Shown here in pieces: positions 1 through 7,233 of a DNA stretch of 9,943 nucleotides. A program made the position numbers and the translations under genes. The number at the start of each line of letters is the position of its first letter. Position 1 is the first letter of the stretch. Source of the DNA: Planctomycetes bacterium UBA1135 (GTDB taxonomy: Bacteria > Planctomycetota > UBA1135); NCBI GenBank assembly GCA_002311925.1, contig DCAK01000076.1:293-10235 (forward strand), written 5' to 3'. The notes under the pieces are model-generated. The model made no database searches. It was given only the letters and a program-made list of their open reading frames with translations, and was not told the origin of the DNA.

Positions 1-500
1 AGGATGGCGGTGTTGATCGCCGGCAGGCCCCAGGCGCCCATGGCTTGAGTGGTGGTGCCGTCCGGGGTCTTCACCAGCGGCCACATGGCCTGGAAGCTCG
101 GCCACAGCAGCTCGTGGGTCATGGCGTTGCTGCCGGCGCCGCCCAGCCAGGGCACGATCAGCCAGCGGGTGTAGAACAGGGCCCCGAAGAAGGCGCCGAA
201 GAACATCACCTCTGAGAAGATGAACCACAGCATGCCCTGGCGGTAGGAGATGCCCAGCTGGTTGCTGTGCAGGCCGCCCACGGACTCTTTGATGGTGTCG
301 CGCCACCAGATGGCGATGATGAACAGCAGGGTGGCCAGGCCGACGAAGAACAGCGGCATGCCCCAGCTGCCCTGGAAGGTATCCGGGTCAGTGGCCTGCT
401 GAATGAAGTTGGCACCGCCCACGGCGGTGAGGAACAGGCCCACGGAGGCCGCCAGGGGCCAGGGGCTGCTCTCGGGTACGTAATACTTTTCCGTTGCCAT
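1..500 (-). CDS. coxC: Cytochrome c oxidase subunit III, N-terminal part (runs off the left edge)
   Basis: Subunit III is the multi-helix membrane subunit that packs against CoxA and stabilises its D-channel proton uptake. I translated 166 codons from the ATG at 500; the frame is open to base 1, so the C-terminus lies outside the window. The protein begins MATEKYYVPESSPWPLAASV and has hydrophobic segments at about residues 16-32 and 47-66. It then has the family motif SYRQGMLWFIFSEVMFFGAF, whose Glu is the conserved buried carboxylate of subunit III, followed by the start of a long loop. The N-terminus (YYVPE, then SPWP) and the order coxA-ctaG-coxC match gammaproteobacterial oxidases better than ACIII-linked ones. 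Leu codons are nearly all CTG, unlike the genes at the right of the window. The start is supported by an AGGAG element 11 bases upstream. Confidence 0.95.
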   Translation of the reverse strand, partial: MATEKYYVPESSPWPLAASVGLFLTAVGGANFIQQATDPDTFQGSWGMPLFFVGLATLLFIIAIWWRDTIKESVGGLHSNQLGISYRQGMLWFIFSEVMFFGAFFGALFYTRWLIVPWLGGAGSNAMTHELLWPSFQAMWPLVKTPDGTTTQAMGAWGLPAINTAI

Positions 501-510
501 GTTGAAAATG

Positions 511-516
511 TCTCCT
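511..516 (-). promoter_or_regulatory. Ribosome binding site for coxC
   Basis: On the sense strand this reads AGGAGA, 10-11 bases before the ATG at 500. It lies in the 29-base gap between ctaG and coxC, the largest gap in the window. It supports the chosen coxC start. Confidence 0.5.
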
Positions 517-529
517 GTACAACCGGCCG

Positions 530-1084
530 TTATTTGTTCGTCGCGGCGACGCGGTCGGTAACGTCAAAAATGGTGTAGGACAGCGTCAGCGTATTTCTAT
601 GACGCGGCAATTCCGGGTCCAGGTAGAAAATCATCGGCATTTCCTTGCGCTCGCCCGCCGCCAGTGACTGCTGATCGAAGCAGAAGCACTGGGTTTTGTG
701 CAGGTAGCGCGCCGCTTCCCCGGGGGAAACCGAGGGAATGCTTTGCGTGATGATGTCGCTGGACTTGGGATTGCTGGCGAAAAAGTTCACCAGCGTGATC
801 TCTCCGGGGTGCACTTCCACCCGGCGCGTCGCCGAAGTGAAATCACCGTTGACGCCCTCACCCCGCTGGGTGATGAATTCAACGGTGACGGTGCGGTCTT
901 CCACCACCTGTGACGGGCCTTCGGTGCTCGCCGTTGTCGACGTTTTTCCATTCAGACCGGTGATATCGCAGATCACATCGTAAAACGGCACCATCGCGAA
1001 GGCGAAACCGAACATCGCCACCGCCCAGATAAGCAGCTTTCTGAGCGTGCGTTGGTTGCGCTGTTGCAGGTTCTGTTCGCTCAT
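530..1084 (-). CDS. ctaG: Cytochrome c oxidase assembly protein CtaG/Cox11 (CuB insertion)
   Basis: Cox11/CtaG is a membrane-anchored copper chaperone that delivers copper to the CuB site of CoxA. The 184 residues show a short positively charged N-terminus, one transmembrane helix at about 17-34, and then VPFYDVICDITGLNGKT, with the conserved Cys39 and the usual GLNGKT family motif. A periplasmic beta domain follows, carrying the copper-binding CFCF pair (Cys133, Cys135) and the following FDQQ. Length and layout are normal for proteobacterial Cox11. It sits 18 bases after coxA and 29 before coxC, the common gammaproteobacterial order. As far as I know, ACIII-linked oxidase clusters of Planctomycetota or Myxococcota usually rely on Sco and do not carry Cox11 at this position, so its presence fits the view that the left end has a different origin. 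The start is supported by CGGAG upstream. Confidence 0.96.
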   Translation of the reverse strand: MSEQNLQQRNQRTLRKLLIWAVAMFGFAFAMVPFYDVICDITGLNGKTSTTASTEGPSQVVEDRTVTVEFITQRGEGVNGDFTSATRRVEVHPGEITLVNFFASNPKSSDIITQSIPSVSPGEAARYLHKTQCFCFDQQSLAAGERKEMPMIFYLDPELPRHRNTLTLSYTIFDVTDRVAATNK

Positions 1085-1102
1085 GGTGCCGTCCGAACTC
1101 CG

Positions 1103-2677
1103 TTACTTGACTACCGGCGGGGTGTCATAGGTGTGGAACGGCGCCGGTGACGGCACTTCCCATTCCAGACCTTCGGCGCCTTCCCAGGAACGAGCCGGCG
1201 CTTTCTCGCCTTTCTTCATGGCGCACAGCACGCACACCGCCAGGAACAGCAGCTGCGACAGACCGAACCAGAACCCGCCAATGGAGATCCAGAAGTTGTA
1301 GTCCGCGAACTGCAGCGCGTAGTCGGCGTAGCGGCGCGGCATGCCGGCCAGGCCCACGAAGTGCATCGGGAAGAACAGCAGGTTCACGGAGATCAGGGAA
1401 CTCCAGAAGTGCAGCTCGCCGAGCAGCTTGTTGGGCATCACGCCGGACCACTTGGGCAGCCAGTAGTAGGCGGCGGCGAACATGCTGAACACCGCGCCGG
1501 ACACCAGCACATAGTGGAAGTGCGCGACCACGAAGTAGGTGTCGTGGAGGTGGATGTCCTGCTGCAGGGTGGTCAGCCAGAGGCCGGTCATTCCGCCGAT
1601 TCCGAACAACCAGATGACCGACAAGGCGTAGATCATCGGCGCCTTCATGACGATGGAGCCCTTGTAGAGGGTCGCCACCCAGTTGAAGACCTTGATGGCC
1701 GAGGGAATGGCCACGAAGAAGGTGATTGCCGAAAACACAATGCTGGTGAGGGCCGACTGGCCGCTGACGAACATGTGGTGGCCCCAGACGATGAAACCAA
1801 CGAGGGCGATGGCCACCGAGGACATCGCGATGAAGCGGTAGCCGAAGATGTGCTTGCGGCTGTAGGTGGCGATGAGCTCGGAGATGATGCCCAGCGGGGG
1901 CAGCACCATGATGTAGACGGCCGGGTGGCTGTAGAACCAGAACAGGTGCTGGAAAAGGACCGGGTCGCCGCCCAGCGCGGGGTTGAAGATTCCGACGCCC
2001 AGCATCCTTTCGACGCCCACCAGCAGCAGGGTGATACCCAGTACCGGGGTCGCCAGAATCTGCATGATGGCGGTGGCGTAGAGGCCCCAGCAGAAGAGGG
2101 GCAACTTGAACCAGGTCATTCCCGGCGGCCGCATCTTGTGGATGGTGGCGATGAAGTTGATGCCCGTGAAAATCGAGCTGAATCCCAGGAAAAAGGCCCC
2201 GAAGGTCGCCCAAACCACCGCCGTCTGGCTGTGCAAGGTGCTGTAGGGGGCGTAGAAGGTCCAGCCGGTGTCCAGCCCGGTGGTCAGCAGAACTCCGACG
2301 AAGAAAAGGGCTCCCACCACCCACAAGTGGTAACTGAGTCGATTCAGCTTGGGGAAGGCCACATCCTTCGCCCCAAGCATCAGGGGGAGGGCGAAATTGC
2401 CCAGTGCAGCCGGCACCCCTGGAATGATGACCAGGAAGACCATGATGGCCCCGTGCAGGGTGAACAGCTGGTTGAACGCTTCGGCGTCGACGAACTGCTG
2501 GCCCGGGGCGAAGAGTTCCAGCCGCATCACCATCGCGAACACGCCTCCAATCAGCATGGCCCCCATCACCGACCACATGTACATGAGGCCGAGACGCTTG
2601 TGGTCGAGGGTGCCGAACCAGGACCAGAAGCCCCTGGAGCAGTTCAGGTAGTTGACGCCTTGAGATTGGTCGTACAT
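1103..2677 (-). CDS. coxA: Cytochrome c oxidase subunit I, apparent A2/A1 hybrid
   Basis: Heme-copper oxidase catalytic subunit, 524 residues, about 12 helices, reducing O2 and pumping protons. Metal and cofactor residues are all present: heme a ligands His75 and His388, heme a3 ligand His386, CuB ligands His251, His300 and His301, and cross-linked Tyr255. The D-channel entrance is intact (Asn94, Asp105, Asn112), as is the K-channel Lys329. Helix VI reads YSHPAVY in place of GHPEVY, so the gating Glu is missing and the YS pair marks the A2 subtype usual in ACIII-linked caa3 oxidases. From about residue 391 the protein changes character: [10 protein letters not shown], then [20 protein letters not shown], then WEGAEGLEW and [13 protein letters not shown] are typical of gammaproteobacterial A1 CtaD. 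Codon use changes with it. The gene starts 9 bases after coxB and 18 before ctaG. Function is certain; a single natural origin is not. Confidence 0.97.
   Translation of the reverse strand: MYDQSQGVNYLNCSRGFWSWFGTLDHKRLGLMYMWSVMGAMLIGGVFAMVMRLELFAPGQQFVDAEAFNQLFTLHGAIMVFLVIIPGVPAALGNFALPLMLGAKDVAFPKLNRLSYHLWVVGALFFVGVLLTTGLDTGWTFYAPYSTLHSQTAVVWATFGAFFLGFSSIFTGINFIATIHKMRPPGMTWFKLPLFCWGLYATAIMQILATPVLGITLLLVGVERMLGVGIFNPALGGDPVLFQHLFWFYSHPAVYIMVLPPLGIISELIATYSRKHIFGYRFIAMSSVAIALVGFIVWGHHMFVSGQSALTSIVFSAITFFVAIPSAIKVFNWVATLYKGSIVMKAPMIYALSVIWLFGIGGMTGLWLTTLQQDIHLHDTYFVVAHFHYVLVSGAVFSMFAAAYYWLPKWSGVMPNKLLGELHFWSSLISVNLLFFPMHFVGLAGMPRRYADYALQFADYNFWISIGGFWFGLSQLLFLAVCVLCAMKKGEKAPARSWEGAEGLEWEVPSPAPFHTYDTPPVVK
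1505..1546 (-). other. Probable hybrid junction inside coxA
   Basis: These bases encode residues 378-391 of CoxA ([14 protein letters not shown]), the segment shared by nearly all aa3-type oxidases. Upstream residues look like the ACIII-linked A2 subtype; downstream residues look gammaproteobacterial A1. By my reading of the codons after the junction, 15 of 16 Leu codons are CTG. Before it CTG, CTC, CTT and TTG are mixed, and GGA and GGG glycine codons are common. The exact breakpoint cannot be placed because the motif is the same in both families. It could be a real recombination point or an assembly join. Confidence 0.6.
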
Positions 2678-2686
2678 GGGGATCTT

Positions 2687-3670
2687 CTACTCCTTCACCG
2701 ACTTGATGTATTCGATGAGAACCCGGATCTGGTCGTCGGTGACCTGGCCCTGGAAGTTGGTCATCACGGGGTCGAAGCCGGCCACGACCTGGGAATTGGG
2801 TTCGAGAATGGATTTGCGAATGTAGTTCTCATCCATGACCACCGTGGAGCCGTCGGCGAGCTTGCGCTCGGTCCCGAACTGGCCCTTGAAGCTGGGGCCC
2901 GTGATGACGGACCCGTCGGTCGAGTGGCAGGCGATGCAGCCTTTCATCTTGAAGACCCTGGCCCCCGCTTCAGCCGGCGGAAGCTTCGAGATGAAATCAG
3001 CGGCTTCCTCGGCCCAGGCATTGAACTGGCCCTCGGGCTGGACGAAGACAGTGGACTGCATGGAAGAGTGGTCCTTGCCGCAGTATTCCGCGCAATAGAG
3101 TTCGAATTCACCCTCCATCGTGGCGGTGAACCAGAGGTCGGTATAGCGACCGGGAACCACGTCCTGCTTCACCCGAAATGCCGGAATGAAGAGGCTGTGG
3201 ATGACGTCCTGGGAACCCATGATTATCTTCACCGGGCGGTCCAGGGGAACATGAAGTTCCTCGGATTCTGCGCCGTTGGGATAGGTGAACGACCACGACC
3301 ACTTCCGGCCGGTGGCGTAGATTTCGTAGGCGTCGGCGGGGGGAGTCCGATGGTCCATGAAGCCGACGAAGCCAAGCCAGAACATGTAGGCCAGCAGGAA
3401 GGCCGGAATCACGCTCCAGACGATTTCGATGGTGGTGCTGTGGCTCGTGGAGGGTTCTGGCTCGGGCGCGCGCGAGCGGTGATACTTGAACAAGAACCAG
3501 ATTGCCGAAACCGTGATGGCCAGCAGGAAGACCGCCGAAACAATGAGAATAAAGAAGAAGACCCAGTCGTAGAAGGGGGCGTGGTTGGAGGCCTGGACCG
3601 GGAACCAGAAGCCGCCTTCCTGTCCCGGTTGGGACTGGAGAGCGGCAAGAAGGGGAAGAAGAAGGGTCAT
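2687..3670 (-). CDS. coxB: Cytochrome c oxidase subunit II with fused cytochrome c domain (caa3 type)
   Basis: CoxB takes electrons into the oxidase through CuA. The 327 residues begin with a hydrophobic stretch (1-12, possibly a signal peptide), then two transmembrane helices at about 36-62 and 83-103. A periplasmic cupredoxin domain holds the full CuA site: His158, Cys193, Glu195, Cys197, His201 and Met204 (CAEYCGKDHSSM). After a linker, a C-terminal class I cytochrome c domain carries CIACH at 245-249 and a candidate axial Met303. The fused domain makes this a caa3 oxidase, so no separate soluble cytochrome is needed between ACIII and CuA. The sequence around CuA (AFRVKQDVVPGRY) is typical of ACIII-linked oxidases. 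Its ATG overlaps the sco stop as ATGA, implying translational coupling, and coxA follows 9 bases on. Confidence 0.97.
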   Translation of the reverse strand: MTLLLPLLAALQSQPGQEGGFWFPVQASNHAPFYDWVFFFILIVSAVFLLAITVSAIWFLFKYHRSRAPEPEPSTSHSTTIEIVWSVIPAFLLAYMFWLGFVGFMDHRTPPADAYEIYATGRKWSWSFTYPNGAESEELHVPLDRPVKIIMGSQDVIHSLFIPAFRVKQDVVPGRYTDLWFTATMEGEFELYCAEYCGKDHSSMQSTVFVQPEGQFNAWAEEAADFISKLPPAEAGARVFKMKGCIACHSTDGSVITGPSFKGQFGTERKLADGSTVVMDENYIRKSILEPNSQVVAGFDPVMTNFQGQVTDDQIRVLIEYIKSVKE

Positions 3671-4458
3671 GAATCCGAGGGCGGCTCTTTCCGGGAACGC
3701 GATTGGCGGACGACGAAACCAGCGAGCAGGAGAAGGACCAATCCCGCGCCGACCCTCGTGGCCGACATTGCGGCCGGGGTGTATCGACCCTCTTCCCCGT
3801 CATAGTAGAAGCAGGTCAGAAAGGCCATGTCGAGAATCGACCCCGCCTTTCCCTTGCTCGCCTCGACCAGGGAGAGCCGCAGGGTGCGGGGTTCGGGGGA
3901 AAGCCCTCCCAAGTAACGCGAAACCGTGCCGCCCTGGGAAAGGAGAATGAGGGCGGCGGAGTGAGCGTAGTCACTTTTCCCGTCCACCTTCGCGAAGCCG
4001 AAACCCACGGCGCGGGTCAGCTCGGCGACCTGCTCCTCGGTGCCGCCTAGGAAAAGCCAGGCGGAGGGGTCAACCCCCGAACGCTCAAGAAGCTTCTTGC
4101 GCATGCGGGCCAAGCCCTCGGGGACATCGTCGGGGTTCAGGCTCACCGTCACCAGTTGGAAATCCTCTCCGGCTTCGAGCCCGACGCGGGGAAGAAGGTC
4201 GGCAGTGGCCTCAAGCTGAAGTTTGCACAGCTGAGGGCAGGTGGAATAGTTGAAGGTGAGAATCACCGGCGCGGGCCGGCTCAGGATTTCATCTAGGGAA
4301 ACCGACTCTCCGGCATGGTCCTTGAGCACCACTCCCAAGGGGATTCGGGCCCCTATTTTCTGCTCGATTCCAACCCCGTTCAGTTCCGAAGGAGTGTCAC
4401 CGGCTAGCTGGGAGGGCAAGGCCGGGGTCAGGGCGATGGCCAAGACGAGGAGGTTCAT
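3667..4458 (-). CDS. Sco/SenC-type copper chaperone with C-terminal membrane anchor
   Basis: Sco proteins are thioredoxin-fold proteins that deliver copper to, or reduce the thiols of, the CuA site of CoxB. The 263 residues show an N-terminal signal-like stretch (1-16) and a thioredoxin-fold domain with the copper-binding CPQLC motif (Cys74, Cys78) and the matching His166 in SDYAHSA. A C-terminal extension includes LTCFYYDGEEGRY (about 214-226) and a transmembrane helix at about 235-251, ending in a basic, polar tail. Most Sco proteins are anchored at the N-terminus. The version with a CFYYD segment plus a C-terminal helix is the form I associate with ACIII-caa3 clusters. It overlaps the previous gene and coxB by ATGA at both ends, which fits a role in assembling the CoxB encoded next to it. 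Confidence 0.93.
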   Translation of the reverse strand: MNLLVLAIALTPALPSQLAGDTPSELNGVGIEQKIGARIPLGVVLKDHAGESVSLDEILSRPAPVILTFNYSTCPQLCKLQLEATADLLPRVGLEAGEDFQLVTVSLNPDDVPEGLARMRKKLLERSGVDPSAWLFLGGTEEQVAELTRAVGFGFAKVDGKSDYAHSAALILLSQGGTVSRYLGGLSPEPRTLRLSLVEASKGKAGSILDMAFLTCFYYDGEEGRYTPAAMSATRVGAGLVLLLLAGFVVRQSRSRKEPPSDS

Positions 4459-4766
4459 TGCAAGTCCCCCTCCTCATTGGCGACGTACTCCTCGAGAATC
4501 AGGTCCATGGCCCGGTCGATGGGAATGGAAACCCGGCCGGTTTCCCGGTCGAGCAGTCGATAGGAACCCAGGCTGGCCGCCTGATCGGCCTGCAAGGTCC
4601 GGGCTTCAACCCCAATCTTGTCCACGATCTTGTTTTCACGCTGGTCGAGGTCCCACCACCGGAAAAGGCCCACGACCGCGATGGCAAACGCCACGAAAAA
4701 GGCGCCCGAAAACACGCCGATGCCCACGATGAAGGGGACATTCTGCTGGTCTTGTTCGTGGGCCAT
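4455..4766 (-). CDS. Small single-helix membrane protein of the ACIII-caa3 cluster, function unknown
   Basis: This 103-residue protein has a polar N-terminus (MAHEQDQQNVP), one transmembrane helix at about 12-36, then a charged region ending in SYRLLDRETGRVSIPIDRAM and an acidic tail. I recall small proteins with this shape (a helix, then a Tyr-Arg segment and a xIPIxRAM stretch) between actF and the sco/cox genes of other ACIII operons, but I know no assigned function. It starts 3 bases after actF and its stop overlaps the sco start by 4 bases, so it is surely co-translated. It may be an accessory subunit or assembly factor of ACIII or of the supercomplex; that is inference. It is real rather than a shadow ORF, because it exactly fills the gap in the operon and no other frame does so. 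Confidence 0.85.
   Translation of the reverse strand: MAHEQDQQNVPFIVGIGVFSGAFFVAFAIAVVGLFRWWDLDQRENKIVDKIGVEARTLQADQAASLGSYRLLDRETGRVSIPIDRAMDLILEEYVANEEGDLQ
4466..4475 (-). promoter_or_regulatory. Ribosome binding site for the sco gene
   Basis: The sense strand reads GAGGAGGGGG ending 7 bases before the ATG at 4458. It is a strong purine-rich Shine-Dalgarno sequence inside the end of the preceding gene, and it decides the sco start. Confidence 0.6.
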
Positions 4767-4769
4767 GGA

Positions 4770-6038
4770 CTAGAAGTTTTCGAAGGCCAGGGAATCGCCG
4801 AGGAGGGGGTCCTTGACGGGAAGAAGGGGATGTTTCGCGGCCCGGCGGGCGAGCGCGGAAACGAACAGCCCGCAAAGGCCCACCGAGACCACGATTTCCA
4901 TGAGGCCGAAGGGATTGGTTCCCCCGTCGGCGGGCCCGCCGAGGCTGGGTGCGTTCATGTTGGGCATGATGACCCAGTACATGTCAATCCAGTGCATGAG
5001 AAGGGCATAGCTGGCCAACACCAGCAAGCCGACCCGGCTCCTCTTCACATGCCGAGAAAGGATTCCGGCGAAGGGGAGGGCGAAGTGCCCGAACACGATG
5101 AACCAGGACCACATCTCCCATGCCGGGGTGAGTCGGTCCTTGTACCACATGGTTTCTTCGGGGAGGTTGGCGTACCAGATGATCAGAAATTGGGAAAAGC
5201 CGATGTAGCCCCAGAAGAAAATGAAGGCGAAGAGAAACTTGCCCAGGTCGTGGTAGTGCTCGACGGTCACCTGGGTGGTCAGGAGATTCCGGTTCTGGAG
5301 CCAGCGGGCGCAGAGAATCAGCCAGGCGCAGTTGGCGATGAAACTCCCGGCGAAGATGTAGACCCCGAAAATCGTGCTGAACCAGGAAGGGTTCAAGGAC
5401 ATCAGCAGGTCGAAGGCGCCGAAACTCAGGGCGAAGGCGAAAACGATGATGGAGGGGGCGCTCCATTTGCGAGCCCGAACGGTCGGGTCGGGGCTGTCGG
5501 TGGCGTCCTGGTCGAGCGACATCTGCAGGAACCTTCGGGCAAGGAAAATCCAGACCCCGAAGTAGATGCCGATTCTCAGCAGGAAGAAGGGCACATTCAG
5601 GAAGGGCCGCTTGTGCTCGAGAAGGGCCGCGTGGCCGGGATCGCCACCTTCGTAGTGGCCGGCCCAGGGCCAAAGCGAACCGCTTCCATCCATCAGGGGA
5701 ACCAGGAGGGGCAGGAACATCAAGGCCAGCAGCGGGAAATTGGCCATGGTGAGTTCGGCGATTCGACGGACCACCACGCTCCAGTGGGCCCCCACCACAT
5801 GCTGCAGCATGGTGAACAGGAGGGTTCCCATCCCGATGGTCAACAGGAAAGTGAAACCCACCAGGTAGCTGAACCAGAAGTGGCGCATTTCCGTTTCGCC
5901 GCCCGACCAGCCAAGGCAGGCGCCGATGGCCAGGCCTGCAATACCCACATAGAGGGCGATGCGGGCGAGCCTTCCAAGCCTGTCTCCGGCATGGACCCCT
6001 TCCAGGGCCTCGGCGGGTACTGCGTGCGCGGTCGTCAT
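4770..6038 (-). CDS. actF: Alternative complex III subunit ActF (NrfD-like membrane protein)
   Basis: ActF is one of two homologous NrfD/PsrC-type membrane subunits of ACIII. About ten hydrophobic segments can be counted, with family-typical stretches such as FWGYIGFSQFLIIWYANLPEE, HALPFAG-like WFIVFGHFALPFAG and MHWIDMYWVIMP. The length (422 residues) is normal. I chose the ATG at 6038, one base after the actD-actE stop (TGA-C-ATG), because every other junction here is a coupled stop/start. An in-frame ATG at 6074 would add 12 residues and overlap the previous gene by 35 bases. It has GGAGG directly against the start codon, too close for normal use, so 6038 is favoured but not proven. The three bases before the next gene again imply coupling. 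ActF is thought to support quinone chemistry or proton translocation together with ActC; I cannot assign pathway residues with confidence. Confidence 0.95.
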   Translation of the reverse strand: MTTAHAVPAEALEGVHAGDRLGRLARIALYVGIAGLAIGACLGWSGGETEMRHFWFSYLVGFTFLLTIGMGTLLFTMLQHVVGAHWSVVVRRIAELTMANFPLLALMFLPLLVPLMDGSGSLWPWAGHYEGGDPGHAALLEHKRPFLNVPFFLLRIGIYFGVWIFLARRFLQMSLDQDATDSPDPTVRARKWSAPSIIVFAFALSFGAFDLLMSLNPSWFSTIFGVYIFAGSFIANCAWLILCARWLQNRNLLTTQVTVEHYHDLGKFLFAFIFFWGYIGFSQFLIIWYANLPEETMWYKDRLTPAWEMWSWFIVFGHFALPFAGILSRHVKRSRVGLLVLASYALLMHWIDMYWVIMPNMNAPSLGGPADGGTNPFGLMEIVVSVGLCGLFVSALARRAAKHPLLPVKDPLLGDSLAFENF

Positions 6039-6039
6039 G

Positions 6040-7233
6040 TCAGCGGATGGAATCTCGGTGCTGGGGGGGGACATCCTCCAGGGAGCCGGCCTGGCTCCGT
6101 TGAAGGGCTTTCACATAGAGGGCGATGGCCCACCGATCCCGCGGAGGAATCTGCTGGGCGTAACCGGGCATGTTCCGGACCCCCTTGGTGATGGTCTGGA
6201 AAATCTGGCCCGGAGGCTGGATGGTCACGGTGTCGGCGTGCAGGTTGAACGGGGGGACCCACAGCGGAGAGATGATTTCCTGGGCCCTCTGGTTGACCAT
6301 GCCGTCTCCCAGGCCGGAAACTCCGTGGCAAACGGTGCAGTAGATGTTGAATCTTTCGCGGCCTCGTTCGATCAGGAATTCGTCCACGGGGAGGGGAAAA
6401 TCGGTGAGATATTCACCGTCCACCATCCCCGTGTTGAAGGCTTCGTCTTCAAAGAGCTCGCCCCGGGCGACCGTGCCATCGATGGGCATTCTCATGGCCC
6501 GCCCATCGGCGAAAAGACTGCTTGCGGCCTGAGCCTTGAATTTCGGTTGGTGGTCCATGTCGTGGACCAGGTGGAAACGAGGCGTATCCGAGGTCGAGAA
6601 CTTGGCCTGCACGATGAAGGCCGGGGGAAGCATCAGGAGCCCGGTCGCAGCCCAGGCGACGTACTTGATCTTGGGGGGCCAGTCGGACTGAGTGACCGGC
6701 TCGTCCACCGCTTCAATGCTTTCGGCTCCCTGAGCCTCAAGAAGGGACCGCACCGTTTCCGACTGGTAAAGAGGGTCGCCGGCCTCGATCGCGATGAAGA
6801 AACGGTCGGAAGTGGCGCGACGGAAACTCGGGACCGAGAAAAGCGGGTGGTACCACCTTGGTAGGCGGTTCAGCATCCACATTCCGAAGAAGGTGGAAAG
6901 AGCGCTGAAGAGCACCGTCAGCTCGAACATGACCGGGACGTTGGCCGGGATGCTCCACATGGGCTTCCCACTGATGAGGAAGGGATAATCCACCGCGTTG
7001 GTCCACCATTGGAGCCAAATCGCGAAGGAAAGGCCGGTGACTCCGAAACAAAGGACGATCCAGGGCAGCTTGGTCATCCGCACCCCCATCGCCTTGTCCA
7101 GACCATGGACCGGAAAGGGGGTGTGGCAATCCCACTTGGTGAAACCGGCGGCCTTCACCGCCTTGGCGGCGGCCAAAATCTCGCCCACCGTCTTGAAGGC
7201 GGCCAACATTCCGTAGGCGCGGGCGGCGGTCAT
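6040..7233 (-). CDS. Fused ACIII subunits ActD (DUF3341) and ActE (mono-heme cytochrome c)
   Basis: One uninterrupted 397-residue frame holds two ACIII subunits. Residues 1-178 are ActD: an N-terminal cytoplasmic segment with [13 protein letters not shown] and [13 protein letters not shown], two transmembrane helices at about 57-75 and 97-118, then a C-terminal segment with YHPLF and RATSDRFF. Residues 190-397 are ActE: a new transmembrane helix (about 192-210), then a periplasmic cytochrome c domain with one heme motif CTVCH at 299-303 and a candidate axial Met355 (NMPGYA). In the best studied ACIII (Rhodothermus, Flavobacterium) these are separate proteins. Fusion fits the complex because both sit beside ActC and ActF, and ActE passes electrons out of the complex. 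It overlaps actC by ATGA. There is no internal SD-plus-ATG that would clearly split it; separate translation cannot be excluded but is unlikely. Confidence 0.94.
   Translation of the reverse strand: MTAARAYGMLAAFKTVGEILAAAKAVKAAGFTKWDCHTPFPVHGLDKAMGVRMTKLPWIVLCFGVTGLSFAIWLQWWTNAVDYPFLISGKPMWSIPANVPVMFELTVLFSALSTFFGMWMLNRLPRWYHPLFSVPSFRRATSDRFFIAIEAGDPLYQSETVRSLLEAQGAESIEAVDEPVTQSDWPPKIKYVAWAATGLLMLPPAFIVQAKFSTSDTPRFHLVHDMDHQPKFKAQAASSLFADGRAMRMPIDGTVARGELFEDEAFNTGMVDGEYLTDFPLPVDEFLIERGRERFNIYCTVCHGVSGLGDGMVNQRAQEIISPLWVPPFNLHADTVTIQPPGQIFQTITKGVRNMPGYAQQIPPRDRWAIALYVKALQRSQAGSLEDVPPQHRDSIR

Noticed and set aside
501..529. Possible internal promoter or terminator between ctaG and coxC
   Set aside because: The gap is only 29 bases and contains a ribosome binding site; I see no -35/-10 pair, inverted repeat or T-run.
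267..578. Plus-strand ORF near the left edge, and a minus-strand ORF at 206-415
   Set aside because: Both overlap coxC, whose translation from 500 gives a clear subunit III. Neither has recognisable features.
1125..2576. A 483-codon minus-strand frame overlapping coxA in another frame
   Set aside because: The product is Arg/His/Pro/Gly-rich without family features, while the coxA frame has every metal ligand. It is an overlapping shadow.
1361..3805. An 814-codon open frame on the plus strand opposite coxA and coxB
   Set aside because: It lies entirely antisense to two certain genes, its product is rich in His, Glu, Asp, Gly and Arg with no domain, and it crosses coxA, coxB and part of sco. 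High GC with few antisense stops explains it.
4458..6191. A 577-codon open frame on the plus strand opposite actF and the small membrane protein
   Set aside because: Same reason: it is a low-complexity shadow of well-supported genes on the minus strand.
6040..7233. A frameshift or missed stop artificially joining actD and actE
   Set aside because: The frame is continuous, the linker is sensible (charged region, then a transmembrane helix) and no second gene start is needed. It was kept as a true fusion, with the caveat recorded in the findings.
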